From positions 55,581,504-55,645,503 of the forward strand of contig NC_087063.1 in NCBI RefSeq assembly GCF_963678635.1: a stretch of 64,000 nucleotides of DNA, given 5' to 3'. The notes below the pieces were generated by a model, which was not told the DNA's origin, ran no database searches, and worked only from the letters and a program-made list of their open reading frames with translations. The position numbers were made by a program, and so were the translations under genes. Below are positions 13,071 through 24,415 of the stretch, in pieces (positions within the stretch are counted from its first letter, which is position 1; each line of letters starts with the position of its first letter). The DNA is from Symsagittifera roscoffensis (taxonomy: Eukaryota; Xenacoelomorpha; Acoela; Convolutidae).

Positions 13071-13894
13071 AAAATAACTCTTGAAATCTTTTAAAAAATT
13101 TTTTGGAGAATTGGTGCTCTAAGCGTGCGCTTCATTTATACGGAGTTTCCGCGGGGTTTTCAATTATTCCGGCTTATTATACGGCAATTTCAAATCAGAG
13201 TGAAGATGACCATTTTTTAAAATGATAGCAACCTTGACCCTCTTTCGGGCTTTCTTCGTCGTGGTCCATTTTGTATTTCCATGCTATACCGACGCATCAA
13301 GTGATAAGCTGGTGCATTACAACCGTCAATAACACAATGCAGAAGCGGTGTGTGAAAATCAAATGTGCTGACAAGGATCTATTGATATCGCTCAACCCGT
13401 AAGAGAAAGTGCTGACAAGGAATTATTGATATCGCTCAACCCGTAAGAGCATTTCATCACATTGAATGTTTTTCTTTCTGCCAACTGTAACAATCAAAAG
13501 TTTAATCTTACCTTTCGGGGATTCTGACAAAAATGATTCTGCGACTTGAAGTGAATCAATTTTACAGCTGCTGGATTTAAAAACGAACATCTTTTTAAGA
13601 ATTAAAAGTGATTGCTAGCTTTTGACTCAAAAAGCCTCCTGGGTAAATACGTATGATAATGAACAACCGCCAATAATTGAAAGGCTAAAATGGCCTAACT
13701 GTACTTTTTCCTTTGTTAACATTTATTACAAACAACTTATCTTTGACAACCGATGCAAGGAAAAATCCTAAAAGCGGAAAAAAACTGGGACAAAATCGAT
13801 GTATACAGTGGCTCATGGGCGAGGGTAAGTCCAGACTTATGATTACTGGATTGTAGCAGTATCTTAACTTGGTCGTCTCTTTTAACTACGTTTG

Positions 13895-15672
13895 TTAACT
13901 TATGAAGTTTTTAACGTAGCACCCTAGATAAGTAAGCTAAGCAATGGTTGATATGAAAAAAATGAGAAAATAGAAATTTTTCCTCTTTAATTAACTAATA
14001 AAATATAAAAATAGGTTTACCATTTTCTTCTTAAAATAAGCAAAAGTTTTTTAAACAATTTCTAAACCGTTTCAGAAATTCAAAAATATTGATAGTCAAA
14101 AATATGCTATAGTGGCGAGTCTTCTGTTACCAATATTGACAATATTGAGTGACTTCCAACACCATCACTAGCGTGCCGAGGGCGAGTTTCTCAATTCAAA
14201 ATTCTCAATTCTGGTTGCAAAACTTTTCCACCAAATGGTCTCCCCTTTAGTACTATTTTACGAAATTCAACCCATTTTTGGTTGACAAACCTCAAAATTT
14301 TTCAAAGACGCCAACATCATAGTAATTTCACGAGAGCGCGCCAAGAGAGCACGTTTTTTTTTGGTCAAAACCTTTCAAAAAATTCTCAAAAACGACATTT
14401 TTTGGCCAGTGTTTTTTTAAATCTTTGCTTGCAGAAAAATCTTGTAATTAAATTTTGTATTGTGTTTAAGTAGAGCTAGAAAAGTCAATTAGTCGACCTA
14501 AAATACAGGTCGGCAAAAATTGATCGATAAACTTCCACCCTCTAGAACAGTTTTTGAACACGCCACTGAACACCACGCATGATTTTTCCAGAGTCGAAAA
14601 TTTTCAGCTTGTTCATTTCGAGATCACTGCGCTCATCTGACTCTAAACTTTGCCTTAAGGCCTGAGTGAAACTAATTTAAACTAAATTGAAACAAATCAA
14701 AGATTATTTTAACAGATTCTTCATAAAGCAAAGCGTAAAATAGCTGAGACCAGGCGAAAAGATGTCGATTTGATTAAGTTCTTCGAGATTAAATCAAACT
14801 TTTAAATTTCATGGAATTTTGAATTTATCATTTCAGCTGACAATTGGGCTACTTTGCTTTTTTTCTGCAAAAAAATTTGTTTTGTAGCCTAATCAGTTTT
14901 ATATGTTTATAAAAGTTTAGCTCAAATGTAAGCAGCGATAACCAGATGAATTTCCGGAATATAGCGAAAAACCTTTAAATTGTCTAACAGATCAGGTTTC
15001 CTGAATTGAAAGGAACTTCCGCGTCGCAAAATTTTTTTGCTATAGCAACCAAGATAAACTAACAAAACAGAAAAGCAATAATAAACTAACATTTCTGAAT
15101 AAAAATAGAAGACTTATATGTTACCAAGGAACCATTTCATGAAAAATAAAACAACGAATGATTATACGATATAAGTTATACAAATTTATACAAAACATGT
15201 TACCAAGGAACCATTTGATAGACAAAAAAAAAGAAAGTTGCAAATAATATAAACAAGAAAGAAAATTAAAAGATCTTCTAACAAACTATAATTTGTTTCA
15301 GATTTTGAGGTCCAGCAGACTGAGCTTTTATTTTTTTTTCAAACAGACTGTCTTCAGTAAATATGTTTTTCTGAGAGGACTGTGACATTTTTTCAATAAA
15401 TTGATAGTAGCCAGACACAAAATCGACACTCGTTTTCTTGATATTGCGTTTTCAGAGACCTCCTTTGAGATAAAATGAACTGAAAATTGAAAACAGAATA
15501 AGAATGTACAAGTAGCAAAGAGTTTTTCGATCACTTTCACAGAAAAGTAAAATGAAGTACTGAAAAGTAGAATTGATTTTTGTGCGTAATGTGATGAGCG
15601 AACTATACAAAAAAATAGAACGTTAGTGAAATGGACACAATCGACAGCAGTTGTTTTCTATGTGATTATCTG
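13895..15672. other. AT-rich stretch without recognised gene
   Basis: No homologous motif was found on either strand. A 20-bp phrase, atgttaccaaggaaccattt, occurs twice (about 15118 and 15198). A minus-strand open stretch at 15328-15540 (70 codons, rich in Lys and Leu) is not recognised. Confidence 0.5.
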
Positions 15673-15678
15673 AGTAGT

Positions 15679-15872
15679 ATTTTATCGTGTCCCGGATCCT
15701 AAGAGAGGTCCTCACGTAAAGCAAAATCTTAGGAAAGCGGTCCTTAATTTTTTTGGAGGACCCCTATCCTAGGATTTTGTAAAAGAACGTAAGTTCCCAC
15801 CCCTAAAGTAAAATAACCCCCCTTCCTTAGGATCTTGTTAAGCTGAGCTTAAGCACCGGGACCCGATGCAAT
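15679..15872. mobile_element. Small terminal-inverted-repeat element (~194 bp)
   Basis: Starts attttatcgtgtcccgg and ends with the imperfect inverse ccgggacccgatgcaat. The interior is itself largely palindromic around ggtcctta and tcctagg. It has no coding capacity. The second copy is at 63227-63442. Confidence 0.6.
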
Positions 15873-16120
15873 AGTTTCTTTTAATTCCCTCTAAAACGTC
15901 CCTTTTCCCGCGATAATTAAATTTAATTGTACTAATTCCTGAACTTTTCTTTTTCGTCCTAGTCTCTTGTGGATATAATTTCCTGGCGTTCTTTCATATC
16001 GTCAAACATTTGTCATGCTAATAAAAGTTTGTTTTTGAAACTGAACCAAAGGATTTCTTACATTAGTTTGAACATAACACTTGGTTTGAGTCAACTAGTT
16101 CATTTGCCCTAAGCTATTTA

Positions 16121-16733
16121 TGTGAAAACAGTGATTGAGCCCAATATGAATATTTTATTAATGGTGAATTGGTAAAAACCAAAACAAGTTCAAGCTGAAG
16201 TATAAAAAGGATGCGCAGTAAAACTCATCTCAAAATAATTGTTCCAGAATGTAATGTTTATTGTCTTACTATTTATGTAAAAACAGTGAATGAGCCCAAT
16301 ACGAATAATTTATTAGTGATAAAATGGTTAAAGCCAAAAACAAGTTAAAGCTGAATTATAAAAAGGACGCGCAGAAAAAATCATCTCAAAATAAATGTTT
16401 CAAAATGTAATGTTTATTGTTTTACTATTTATGTAAAAACATTGAATGAGCCCAATACGAATAATTTATTAGTGATAAATTGGTTAAAGCCAAAACAAGT
16501 TCAAGCTGAAGTATAAAAAGGATGCGCAGTAAAGCTCATCTCAAAATAAATGTTCCAGAATGTAATGTTTATTGTTTTACTATTTATGTAAAAACAGTGA
16601 AGGAGCCCAATACGAATAATTTATTAGTGATAAATTGGTTAAAGGCAAAACAAGTTCAAGCTGAAGTTTAAAAAGGATGCGCAGTAAAACTCATCTCAAA
16701 ATATATGTTTCAGAATTTAATGTTTATTGTTTT
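16121..16733 (+). repeat. Four tandem 155-bp repeats, three with a consensus TATA box
   Basis: Units start at about 16121, 16276, 16432 and 16587. The first three carry tataaaaagg (16201, 16357, 16512); the fourth has tttaaaaagg. About 25 bp on, each has a catctcaaaat phrase. Read on the minus strand the same units carry aataaa motifs (RC of tttatt) just after the stop of the gene at 16717, so they could equally be a reiterated 3-prime end. The right copy of the direct repeat has a single unit with tataaaaagg at 63774. Confidence 0.8.
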
Positions 16734-17070
16734 GATTTTCTTTGTGCTGTTTTTGAGATAGACTGTTTTCTGAAGCTTCAGATAAAATAAATGGGTTACT
16801 TACAGGGGGACGTTCATGGACTCGGCTACTAAGAGCTTCTTCGTCTTCTCGCAGTTCTGTTTCTGAGTAGTGCCTTTGTAAAAATCCCCAATCCGGAAGT
16901 TGAAATTCGGGTGAACTATTATCAGTTTCATTGCATGAGTTGGCCCACTCGGTGTACATGTAAATGTCTTCTAGAAAGGCTTTTTCTGCGGCGGCCTTAT
17001 GGCCAAAGGGAACTGTCAAAATCCCGTCGAAAATGATAAAACGTCGAAAAGGAGACTGTTTATAATTCAA
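16717..17070 (-). CDS. Unrecognised protein, C-terminal portion, conserved between two copies
   Basis: A 117-codon open frame ends at a TAA at 16717-16719 that overlaps an aataaa polyadenylation-type signal. The right copy (63824-64000) encodes the same C-terminus with many replacements but an open frame: both contain DWGFLQR, a Glu-rich stretch, ERPP, ILSEASE and the basic ending KENQNNKH. Preserved frame despite divergence suggests past purifying selection. The C-terminus (acidic, then Lys/Arg/Gln-rich) suggests a nucleic-acid-binding or nuclear tail; this is inference. It lies just downstream of PolB on the same strand, so it would be a Polinton gene. The true start is not clear; the first Met may be at 17070 or the N-terminus may be missing. 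A gtaagt at 16808 on this strand is coding in both copies (the other reads ataaaa), so I do not treat it as a splice site. Confidence 0.5.
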   Translation of the reverse strand: MNYKQSPFRRFIIFDGILTVPFGHKAAAEKAFLEDIYMYTEWANSCNETDNSSPEFQLPDWGFLQRHYSETELREDEEALSSRVHERPPVSNPFILSEASENSLSQKQHKENQNNKH

Positions 17071-17577
17071 GTTTGTTTTGTTTCACTGTCATATTAGTGT
17101 GACTTTTCGAAACTATTTTATAGTTGTAAGCTCTCATTGTTTTCTCAGCGAATTATGTATCCCTGAAAGTTTGGTCTACCAGTCCTCGCTGTGCACTTCG
17201 TTTTATTCAACTGGCACTCAATTTTTGAATGGCTTCTAAGCAGAAGCAAAATTATTTTCTTTTCTTCAAGGCAAGGGATAGTTTCATTTCAGTTCGGGAA
17301 CTCAATTTATACCGAACAAAGTTTCATTCATTTTACCACAGAGCAGAAGACTCTACATTATGACTTTAAAAAAGAAAAGAGAAGAATTATGTTTTCAGAT
17401 AAATCAACGCTTAGGCAAGATTGTATAATGTTGCCTAAATCAGCATATTGCCCATAGTTTATTGCAACAAACTACGGGAAGTGGGAGCGAGGATGGTGGT
17501 GAGGGTGTTAGTTTTTTTTCTGTAATAAGGTAGGAACGGATTTGGAAGGAGGGCTTAAATTGGATTTTTACTTACCA
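17071..17577. other. Spacer between PolB and the downstream gene
   Basis: No conserved motif was recognised on either strand. A plus-strand open stretch at 17191-17457 runs antisense to the element and has no recognisable feature. A donor-like ggtaagt lies on the minus strand immediately after the PolB stop. Confidence 0.5.
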
Positions 17578-19378
17578 TTAAGGACGACCGAATTTACCTT
17601 CGGTTAATTCTCTGATCGGCTTTCTACCAGTCTCGTCTTTAAATTTCAGCACAATTTTTTTGTTGGAATTGTCGAACAAGAAATGGTCCTCATCAAAATT
17701 TGATAAGTCGAAGTTAGCTTTTTCTCTAAGTCTCGAATAACGTCGTCAATTTTTATGGCGTATATGAAATTATTCGTGTCGGAATTAGTGGTTCCAAATT
17801 TAGATTCGGTTTCAGTTTTTGATATTGAAATTGAAACATGAAAGGTTTGGCGAGGTCCAGGATGGTCGCACAAAAAATCATAAGTTTACCCTACAATGTT
17901 TTTGATACTGAAAAGCTGATTGTGCCCAATTGATTGTCAATGATTCGAAAATTCTTCATCGTGCTCAGAGCTGTTCTTTGAAGAAGTTCTCTCTCAATCC
18001 TTACAATCTTCAGATTTTTTCTTCCTAACTTAGACTTCATTGTCTTACCGAATGCTGAATTAATAATTAGCTTATAAGAAATCTCCTGGAATTAGCTTAC
18101 CGCGGCTTTTTGTAGGCGGGTGTTGATGTCAATAAAAGGTGCCATCTAGTGACTTTAGGGGAACTGAATAACTTTTCTCAGGCGAGTTATTTACATTCCC
18201 AGCTCGTGGTAAATGTTTAGGGTAAGGTAATGCAAAACATAACCTTCTTTAGTATACATTTTCTGCAGAAGCTTTGGCATCTTTGGCAGTGTGCTAATTC
18301 CCATTTCTCCCAACATGTCGACTTGCTCGTTGCTCCTTGAGCCGATGACTTGACCACTACTTCACGAGAGGGGGCGAGAGGGTAATCAGCGAGACTCTTC
18401 GGGTATGATCAAATTGACTTCAACTATATAACCTCACTCTGAGGTTTTGCTGAAGAGCAGTATGTCTTCAAATCTCTTTTCAATTTTGAAAAATCGTTTA
18501 ATGGCAAGGGGCACTGTTTCATCATCCCCCCGTACAAAATGTTTGAGTCATTTTTGAGAATGTGGCTTGACGATGCTGAAAGCAAAAAATTATCGAGGTA
18601 TTTATTGTTTGCTTCGTATAATCGGCTCGAGTTAACCGACGACATTCCTCCTCGTATCTTTCGCTGCACAAGGTGCAAATATTCACGATCCGTTAAAAAT
18701 TTCAGGTCCGCCTTACAACCTTTTAGAAAGGCGTCCCCAGAAAGGTTACTTACCCTGAAATTTCAGGCGCAGTCCAGCCCGTAGTTATAGTTATCCAGCC
18801 AATAGTTATCTTCACGAAAAGCTTCGAAATCAGTTTCAAGTAATAACACATGTGTAGTCAAGTACAAGTCGTTATAATCACCAAGTGAACCACACTTCAG
18901 TTCATTGAAAACTCTTAGGGCATGATTGTACTCGCTTCTTGTAACACTAATATCTCCTCCCGTTAGACTATTTTTCCATATTGCACGTGGGGAAGTCGAG
19001 TTTCCCGGAATTTTTTAAAAGGAATTGAAGTATGAGCAGAGGTAATACCCTTTGTGTTTCAACATACTGACTTTTTCAGGAGAGTGGTCGAATTTTTCAA
19101 ATTATTTCTCCAGCAGAAAAAACTTTTCGCTGGGCAAATTATCGACAAGTTTTGCCAGCGCACTATCATGAACCTATACGAATCGATGAATCTCAGATTT
19201 TCAAAGAGTTTTTGATTTCCTGTTTTTGTCCGTTTTTTATGTACTGAGATTGTCAAGGGTATACATTTTTCTTTGATTGCGGGTATTGCAGAAAAAATGT
19301 TGCCCGAATCGTTTTTTTTTACCAGCTCTTTGATTATAAAGTCTAAGCCATAATTTGGAAAAATATGAGCTACCACTG
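17578..19378 (-). pseudogene. Polinton protein-primed DNA polymerase B, C-terminal half (broken)
   Basis: Family B DNA polymerase of the protein-primed Polinton type; in a live element it replicates the linear genome from a protein primer. In translation order: an exonuclease-region segment with AHIFPNYGLDFIIKEL and LRFIDSYRFM (19394-19200); a spacer containing SLTGGDISVT and GDYNDLYLTT (about 18980-18850); KIRGGMSS then the palm motif A region NSNILYGG (about 18530); motif B INSAFGKTM (about 18030-18075); motif C as SDTNNF (about 17770), where the catalytic YxDTDS is expected; and KFKDETGRKPI just before a stop at 17578. Stops and frameshifts interrupt it at several places (for example near 19010, 18740 and 17720-17790), and motif C has lost its second acidic residue. 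The C-terminal end is shorter than usual. The N-terminal half lies at 49930-51421, on the other side of the LTR element. Confidence 0.85.
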
Positions 19379-20144
19379 TGTGCCAGTCGGTCATATTTAA
19401 TCTGACCTTGAGAAATCTGACCTTGAGAAAACGTTTAGTCTTGATTTTGCGGTGAAATGCAATTCTTTAAAAATTCGAATTAAGCATGTCATGCTCAGGT
19501 TTCTAGCGACAGCTGAAAATACTAGAAAAATAAGATCAGAAGATTCGAAATACAATCGCGAGAAAGAACTACTCGCAATTTCCAATACATAATTCGAACG
19601 AGAGTAGAGCTGTCTTATCCTTGGCAGAAAACTGAAAGTGATCGCGAGTGGAGGAGAAAAGAATTAGAGTGGACCAGAGCGAACCTTCGGTGGGAAGATG
19701 GACAGCTGAAGCTGCCCAATGGTCCAGCTCAAAAGCTTGTTTCTTGAGTTAAAACTTGCTTATATCAAACATCTTGAATTATACTTAATTACCCAATCAA
19801 TTCTAGAGTTGCTTTATAGTTTAGTTACTCGATTCTAGAGGTCGTGTCGGTATGTGATTACATAATTTTATTTTCTTGAGTGTGTTTTATGTTGTTATGT
19901 TGAGTTAGGGAAGGCCCACTGTCTAACAAAAAGTAACTATACATAAGGTTCCGACCATGTTATTAACGGCGTTCGCTTATTTTAGGTATTTTGAAAGTTG
20001 AGTATGGGGCGTTCTTATTTTCTAGAGTGGGGGGTATTTTGGTAGTGGCCTTTAAGCTGTAACGCTGGGTTTCTTGTGTTTTCTATGGTTATAGGGCTTA
20101 TTTTTCTTCAATCTCATATGTGACTTAAGTAGGCGACTGTTACA
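19379..20144 (+). repeat. Left LTR
   Basis: Starts TGTGCCAGTCGGTCAT and ends TGTTACA, thus the canonical TG...CA. It aligns along most of its length with 49062-49929, with several indels. Shared landmarks include gaccttgagaaaacgtttag, agaggtcgtgtcggtatgtga and ctatacataaggtt. A possible primer-binding site, tggcgctgtccggtg, begins at 20157, 12 nt past the LTR end; the gap is larger than usual so this is uncertain. The protein-like open frame on the minus strand that runs into the LTR from 19394 is PolB up to 19378 and LTR beyond. Confidence 0.85.
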
Positions 20145-21480
20145 TAGTGTTTTTTATGGCGCTGTCCGGTGTTTTTATGACATCAAGACTACGGGATCAA
20201 ACCCACTTGACGCAGCTCCGCGCTACATGCCCATTCTAGAGTACTGGTGGTAGGGCTCAACAGGAACTTGTCCACTTTCTGGTTGTACCTTGTTAGCTTT
20301 TTAAGAAAACTTTCCCGGTGCGCTTTCGAAAAAGAGGCTTAGCTAACTAGTTGCCGCCTTTAATTGGTTTCCCGGTGCACTTTCGGTGCGCTTTCGGAAA
20401 AGTGCGCTTTCGGAAAAGAGGTGCGCTTTCGGAAAAGAGGTGCGCTTTCGGAAAAGAGGCTTAGCTAACCGAGTAAAGGCGGCATTAGTTGAACAAAAAA
20501 ACGAGTAAAAGACGAAAAGCGAAACAAAAAACCAAAAAAAAAATAGATATTGGAATAAAAAAAACAATATAAAAAACAAAAAGGACAGTGGTTTTGACTT
20601 CCAAATTAGGTGGATCAAACCTTTATATAAATTAAAATAGTATACCCATACTGTTTTCCAATAAGACCGATAGTCTCGATCAAATCAGCAACGTTGTACA
20701 GGTGCCCAAGTGTGGGGCGTTGTAAGGTTTTCAGATAGCTTGCTACATCAGCGGACCACTAGGAGACTTGGCTGGAACAGGTGACCAGCGAAGTGGGAAA
20801 GTGGACAACTGGGAGATTTGACTACTGGGAGTTTTGACCACTGGGGGACTTGACCACTGGCAGACTTGACTGGAACAGGTGACCAGCCCAAGGGAAAAGT
20901 TTGACCAACTAGCAGGTGACCAGCCAGCAGTGTGATCAAAGCAGAACAGAGCAAGCGGAGGAAGATACACAGAGGTGTTCAGTTTGGTCAACCGGGTATC
21001 GTTAGAATCAACTTGACATCAGAGGAAATAAGTGTAAAATTGGATAAGCGGATACCCACTGTTTTGAGGAAATGTTTTTACTTGAGCAGAGCTTGGAAAC
21101 AGGTTCTAAGGATTTTCTCTCGAGAGTTTTAGCACCCATGGCGCTTAAGGGTAATTTTCGGCGTATGTGGGGGGTTAGATAGGGGGGAAGTTAGAAGGGA
21201 CTCGGTAGGTAAAGATAGAGGTTGGCGGTTCAAAACTGTAGAAAGAGGGGACAAATTATAGTAACTATACAATCGATATCGTCGATTTGGTTATATTAGT
21301 AGACCCAGAGTCTAGAACGTTTCATCTATAGACTCATAACAAGAGTTGCAACGCGAGGAGATCCAAATTTAAGATCAAATTAAGGTAGGTAACTAGGTCG
21401 GATTGGGTGGGGAGAATCGGAAATAGACAGTTTTTGGTACCAAAAAGGAGAATACCCCATAAGATCGCTAGTAGGAATTA
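20145..21480 (+). other. Retrotransposon leader with short tandem repeats
   Basis: Noncoding leader. Between about 20390 and 20460 a ~20-bp unit, gtgcgctttcggaaaagag, is repeated four times. Between 20750 and 20940 a degenerate unit of about 20 bp built on gacttgaccactgg occurs about eight times. The segments cttagctaactagttgccgcc and its partial inverse near 20480 form a weak palindrome. From about 21131 to 21480 I see no feature; sequence resembling pol begins near 21484. Confidence 0.6.
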
Positions 21481-21483
21481 AAT

Positions 21484-22190
21484 AGCCCTAAACCTGGGGG
21501 AACGCAATTTGTGGATGTGCTTTCTGGTGGTGGATAATCTAGATGAGTCTGACCAATTCATTTTAGGCAGAGTTTACCTCAGGAATTTTGATGGAACAAT
21601 TGATCTTACCAATGCGATGTTCACGATTCGGAACCCGGAAAGAAAGTACGTAATTAAACCGGTAAATTTGATAATGGCGAACGAAAATAAGGCTGCAGTT
21701 TTCTGGAGTAGGAGGGTAAGGCCGAAAGCGAATGAGGCGGCAATAGTAACTTTCCGGATGAAAAACTATAATGAACTAAGCGACAATAAACAGGTATGTA
21801 TAGTACCGAATCCAAACAGTCAAAGTGCTGCTATTTTAGGAAGATCCTTCTCGATAACCAAGAGTGGCCTCTGCATCAAAGTCTTGTTGAAAACTCTGGA
21901 TATACCAATCACAATCCAGAGGGGGAGGAAGCTGGGATACACACTCCCCGTGAAAACTAGATAGGAAATGACTGGAAATGTGAAAGAAAATGAGATTTTT
22001 GATTGCCCGAATCATTGGGATAAAAAATGTATCTTGAGAAGATTGAAGAAAATAAAATGTTCATTAGGTCTTGTGAAGTCTTTTAAATCAGAGACAGACG
22101 ATGGACTGTCGAGCTGTTCGAAATTTCAAGAGAGACCCACGCTAGAGTAATTGGAAATGGATAAATCAGTCTTGCCGGCAGTCTTGAGAT
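21484..22190 (+). pseudogene. Isolated pol fragment (region between protease and RT)
   Basis: Open from about 21509 to 21964 and on to 22150 in a second frame. It is homologous to 27890-28570 and 32680-33360 of the two main pol copies: shared runs include YVIKPVNLI, MKNYNELSDNKQVC and GRSFSITK. The region lies between the aspartic protease and RT; its function is not known to me. The fragment ends at LTLE-like sequence and runs directly into the 63-bp minisatellite, so it is a leftover from an internal rearrangement, not a functional copy. Confidence 0.75.
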
Positions 22191-22244
22191 AGTGATCTAA
22201 GTGTCCCAATTCTCAGCCTTGGGATAGTGATCTAAGTATCCCAA

Positions 22245-22795
22245 CACTTGAGCGAAAGGTCCTAGAAGGGTTCAGAAAAGTCCTGAGACAGCGAGGAAGT
22301 CTAACAACACTTACCGAAGGGTCGTAGAGGGGTTCAAAAAAGTCCTGGGACAGCAACGAAGTCTACCAACACCTGAGCGAAATGTCGTTGGAGGGTTCAG
22401 AAAATTCCTAAGACAGCAACGAAGTGTACCAATACTTGGCCGAAGGGTCCTAGGAGGGTTCAGAAAAGTCCTGGGACAGCAACGAATTGTACCAACACTT
22501 GAGCGAAGGGTCCTAGGAGGGTTCAGAAAACTCCTGGGACAACAACGAAGTGTACCAACACCTGAGCGAAGGGTCCTAGGAAGGTTCAGAAAAGTCATGG
22601 GACAGTAACGAAGTGTCCCAAAAGAACACTAAGGGTCCTAGGAGGGTACATAAAAGTTTTGGGACCGTACCAAAATGTACCAAGACCCCATCGAAGTATC
22701 CCAACACTTGAGCGAAGGGTCCTAGGAGAGTGCCAAGGCCAAGAAATCCTGGGACAGTATTGAAGCATCCCAAACTAGAACGAAGGATCCTAAGG
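22245..22795 (+). repeat. 63-bp coding minisatellite array, about nine units
   Basis: Units of about 63 bp built on gcgaagggtcctaggagggt start near 22250, 22313, 22376, 22439, 22502 and 22565, then become more divergent to about 22795. In one frame each encodes a 21-residue unit containing RRVLGGFRKVLGQQRSVP. The same unit occurs two or three times inside the Gag N-terminal frames at 23050 and 24416. Upstream (22180-22245) lie two copies of a shorter phrase, gatagtgatctaagt. Confidence 0.85.
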
Positions 22796-23049
22796 CCTAA
22801 AACTGATTTAGACTCAAAAATGATTTAGACTACTTCGACTGGTTTTAGTTTTTAAAACATTAGGGAACTTTCTTGTTATTTCAACCAGATTTTTAGGGAC
22901 TTGTAAATAATAATTTTGTAGATAAAGAAAATTGTATATATAAAAATCATCAAGCGAAATAGGGTATCGATAACTGAAAGAAGGGGACAAGGACCTGAGA
23001 AAAATCAAACCTCGTCGCAACGCAAACTAATATATCAAATCCGAAAGTA

Positions 23050-23457
23050 ATGAAAAATAATATTTCACTGAACATGGTCAATACAAGAAGCATAAAGGAG
23101 CATAAAGCCGAGCAGAAAATAATGGAAGAACCGAATGTACCGGCTAGAGAAACCAATCTTGAGACACCAGATCAGAGTATTGACGGGTTAGAAAGAAAGA
23201 CGACGGAATCATCACCAATGCCAAACGCAGAAGAACAGGAGAAGAAAACACCTGAGCGAAGGGTCGTTGGAGGGTTCAGAAGATTCCTAAGACAGCAACG
23301 AAGTGTACCAATACTTGGGCGAAGGGTCCTAGGAGGGTTCAGAAAAGTCCTGGGACAGCAACGAATTGTACCAACACTTGAGCGAAGGGTCCTAGGAGGG
23401 TTCACAAAAGTCGTGGGACAGTCACGAAGTGTCCCAAAAGAACACTATGGGTCCTAG
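23050..23457 (+). CDS. gag: Gag N-terminal fragment with 21-residue repeats
   Basis: A 135-codon frame. Residues 10-75 are the polar Gag N-terminus (MVNTRSI onward, rich in Glu and Lys); the rest is three 21-residue repeats with the core RRVLGGFRKVLGQQ, ending at a stop in the array. In copies 23859-24060 the same N-terminus is cut short by a two-base deletion. In the full-length copy (25168) the repeats are absent and the N-terminus continues into a coiled coil, so the repeats are an insertion or a variable region. It is probably not functional alone. Confidence 0.55.
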   Translation: MKNNISLNMVNTRSIKEHKAEQKIMEEPNVPARETNLETPDQSIDGLERKTTESSPMPNAEEQEKKTPERRVVGGFRRFLRQQRSVPILGRRVLGGFRKVLGQQRIVPTLERRVLGGFTKVVGQSRSVPKEHYGS

Positions 23458-24415
23458 GAGGGTACATAAAAGTACTGGGACCGTACCAAAGTGTACCAAG
23501 ACCCCATCGAAGTATCCCAACACTTGAGCGAAGGGTCCCAGGAGAGTACCAAGAAATCCTGGGACAGTATTCAAGCATTACAAACTATAACGAAGGATCC
23601 TAAAGCCTAAAACTGATTTAGACTCAAAAATGATTTAGACTACTTCGACTGGTTTTAGTTTTTAAAACATTAGGGAACTTTCTTGTTATTTCAACCAGAT
23701 TTTTAGGGACTTGTAAATAACAATTTTGTAGATAAAGAAAATTGTATATATAAAAATCATCAAGCGAAATAGGGTATCGATAACTGAAAGAAGGGGACAA
23801 GGACCTGAGAAAAATCAAACCTCGTCGCAACGCAAACTAATATATCAAATCCGAAAGTAATGAAAAAGAATATTTCACTGAACATGGTCAATACAAGAAG
23901 CATAAAGGAGCATAAAGCCGAGCAGAAAATAATGGAAGAACCGAATGTACCGGCTAGAGAAACCAATCTTGAGCACCAGATCAGAGTATTGACGGGTTAG
24001 AAAGAAAGACGACGGAATCATCACCAATGCCAAACGCAGAAGAACAGGAGAAGAAAACACCTGAGCGAAGGGTCGTTGGAGGGTTCAGAAGATTCCTAAG
24101 ACAGCAACGAAGTATCCCAACACTTGAGCGAAGGGTCCTAGGAGAGTGCCAAGGCCAAGAAATCCTGGGACAGTATTGAAGCATCCCAAACTAGAACGAA
24201 GGACCCTAAGGCCTAAAACTGATTCAGACTCAAAAATGATTTAGACCACTTCGACTGGTTTTAGTTTTTAAAACATTAGGGAACTTTCTTGTTATTTCAA
24301 CCAGATTTTACGGTAGGGACTTGTAAATAATAATTTTGAAGATAAAGAAAATTGTATATATAAAAATCATCAAGCGAAATAGGGTATCGATAACTGAAAG
24401 AAGGGGACAAGGACT

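Larger units (their letters stand above)
2506..13894. repeat. Tandem array of a 5.05-kb unit, about 2.25 copies
   Basis: Unit 1 is 2506-7550, unit 2 is 7551-12608 and a partial unit 3 is 12609-13894, after which the sequence diverges from units 1 and 2 (which continue gaaaaatttataag). Units are almost identical apart from scattered substitutions and small indels, so the duplication is recent or the array is an assembly product. Each unit has a C-homopolymer (7082-7094, 12139-12152), a 44-bp internal duplication and two inverted copies of a CCCGGG-ended element. No open reading frame here looks like a conserved protein; short open stretches such as 4682-4864 recur in each unit merely because the DNA does. 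Two candidate exons are listed separately at low confidence. Confidence 0.92.
15673..17070. repeat. Left copy of a direct repeat bracketing the Polinton-like unit
   Basis: From agtagtat at 15673 the sequence matches 63221 onward to the end of the window, in the same orientation. It includes a small TIR element, an AT-rich spacer, a 155-bp motif and the 3-prime end of a minus-strand coding region. The left copy has four 155-bp units where the right copy has one. Upstream of 15673 and 63221 the sequences differ. Confidence 0.85.

Noticed and set aside
1-14000. Many open stretches of 60-130 codons in the 1.35-kb and 5.05-kb repeats
   Set aside because: They are rich in Phe, Lys and Asn as expected from AT-rich DNA, overlap on both strands, and recur only because the DNA is repeated. 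No conserved motif was seen.
16808-16814. Splice donor cctgtaagt on the minus strand in the small downstream gene
   Set aside because: The other copy reads ataaaa at this place and both frames remain open through it to the shared stop, so it is most simply coding sequence.
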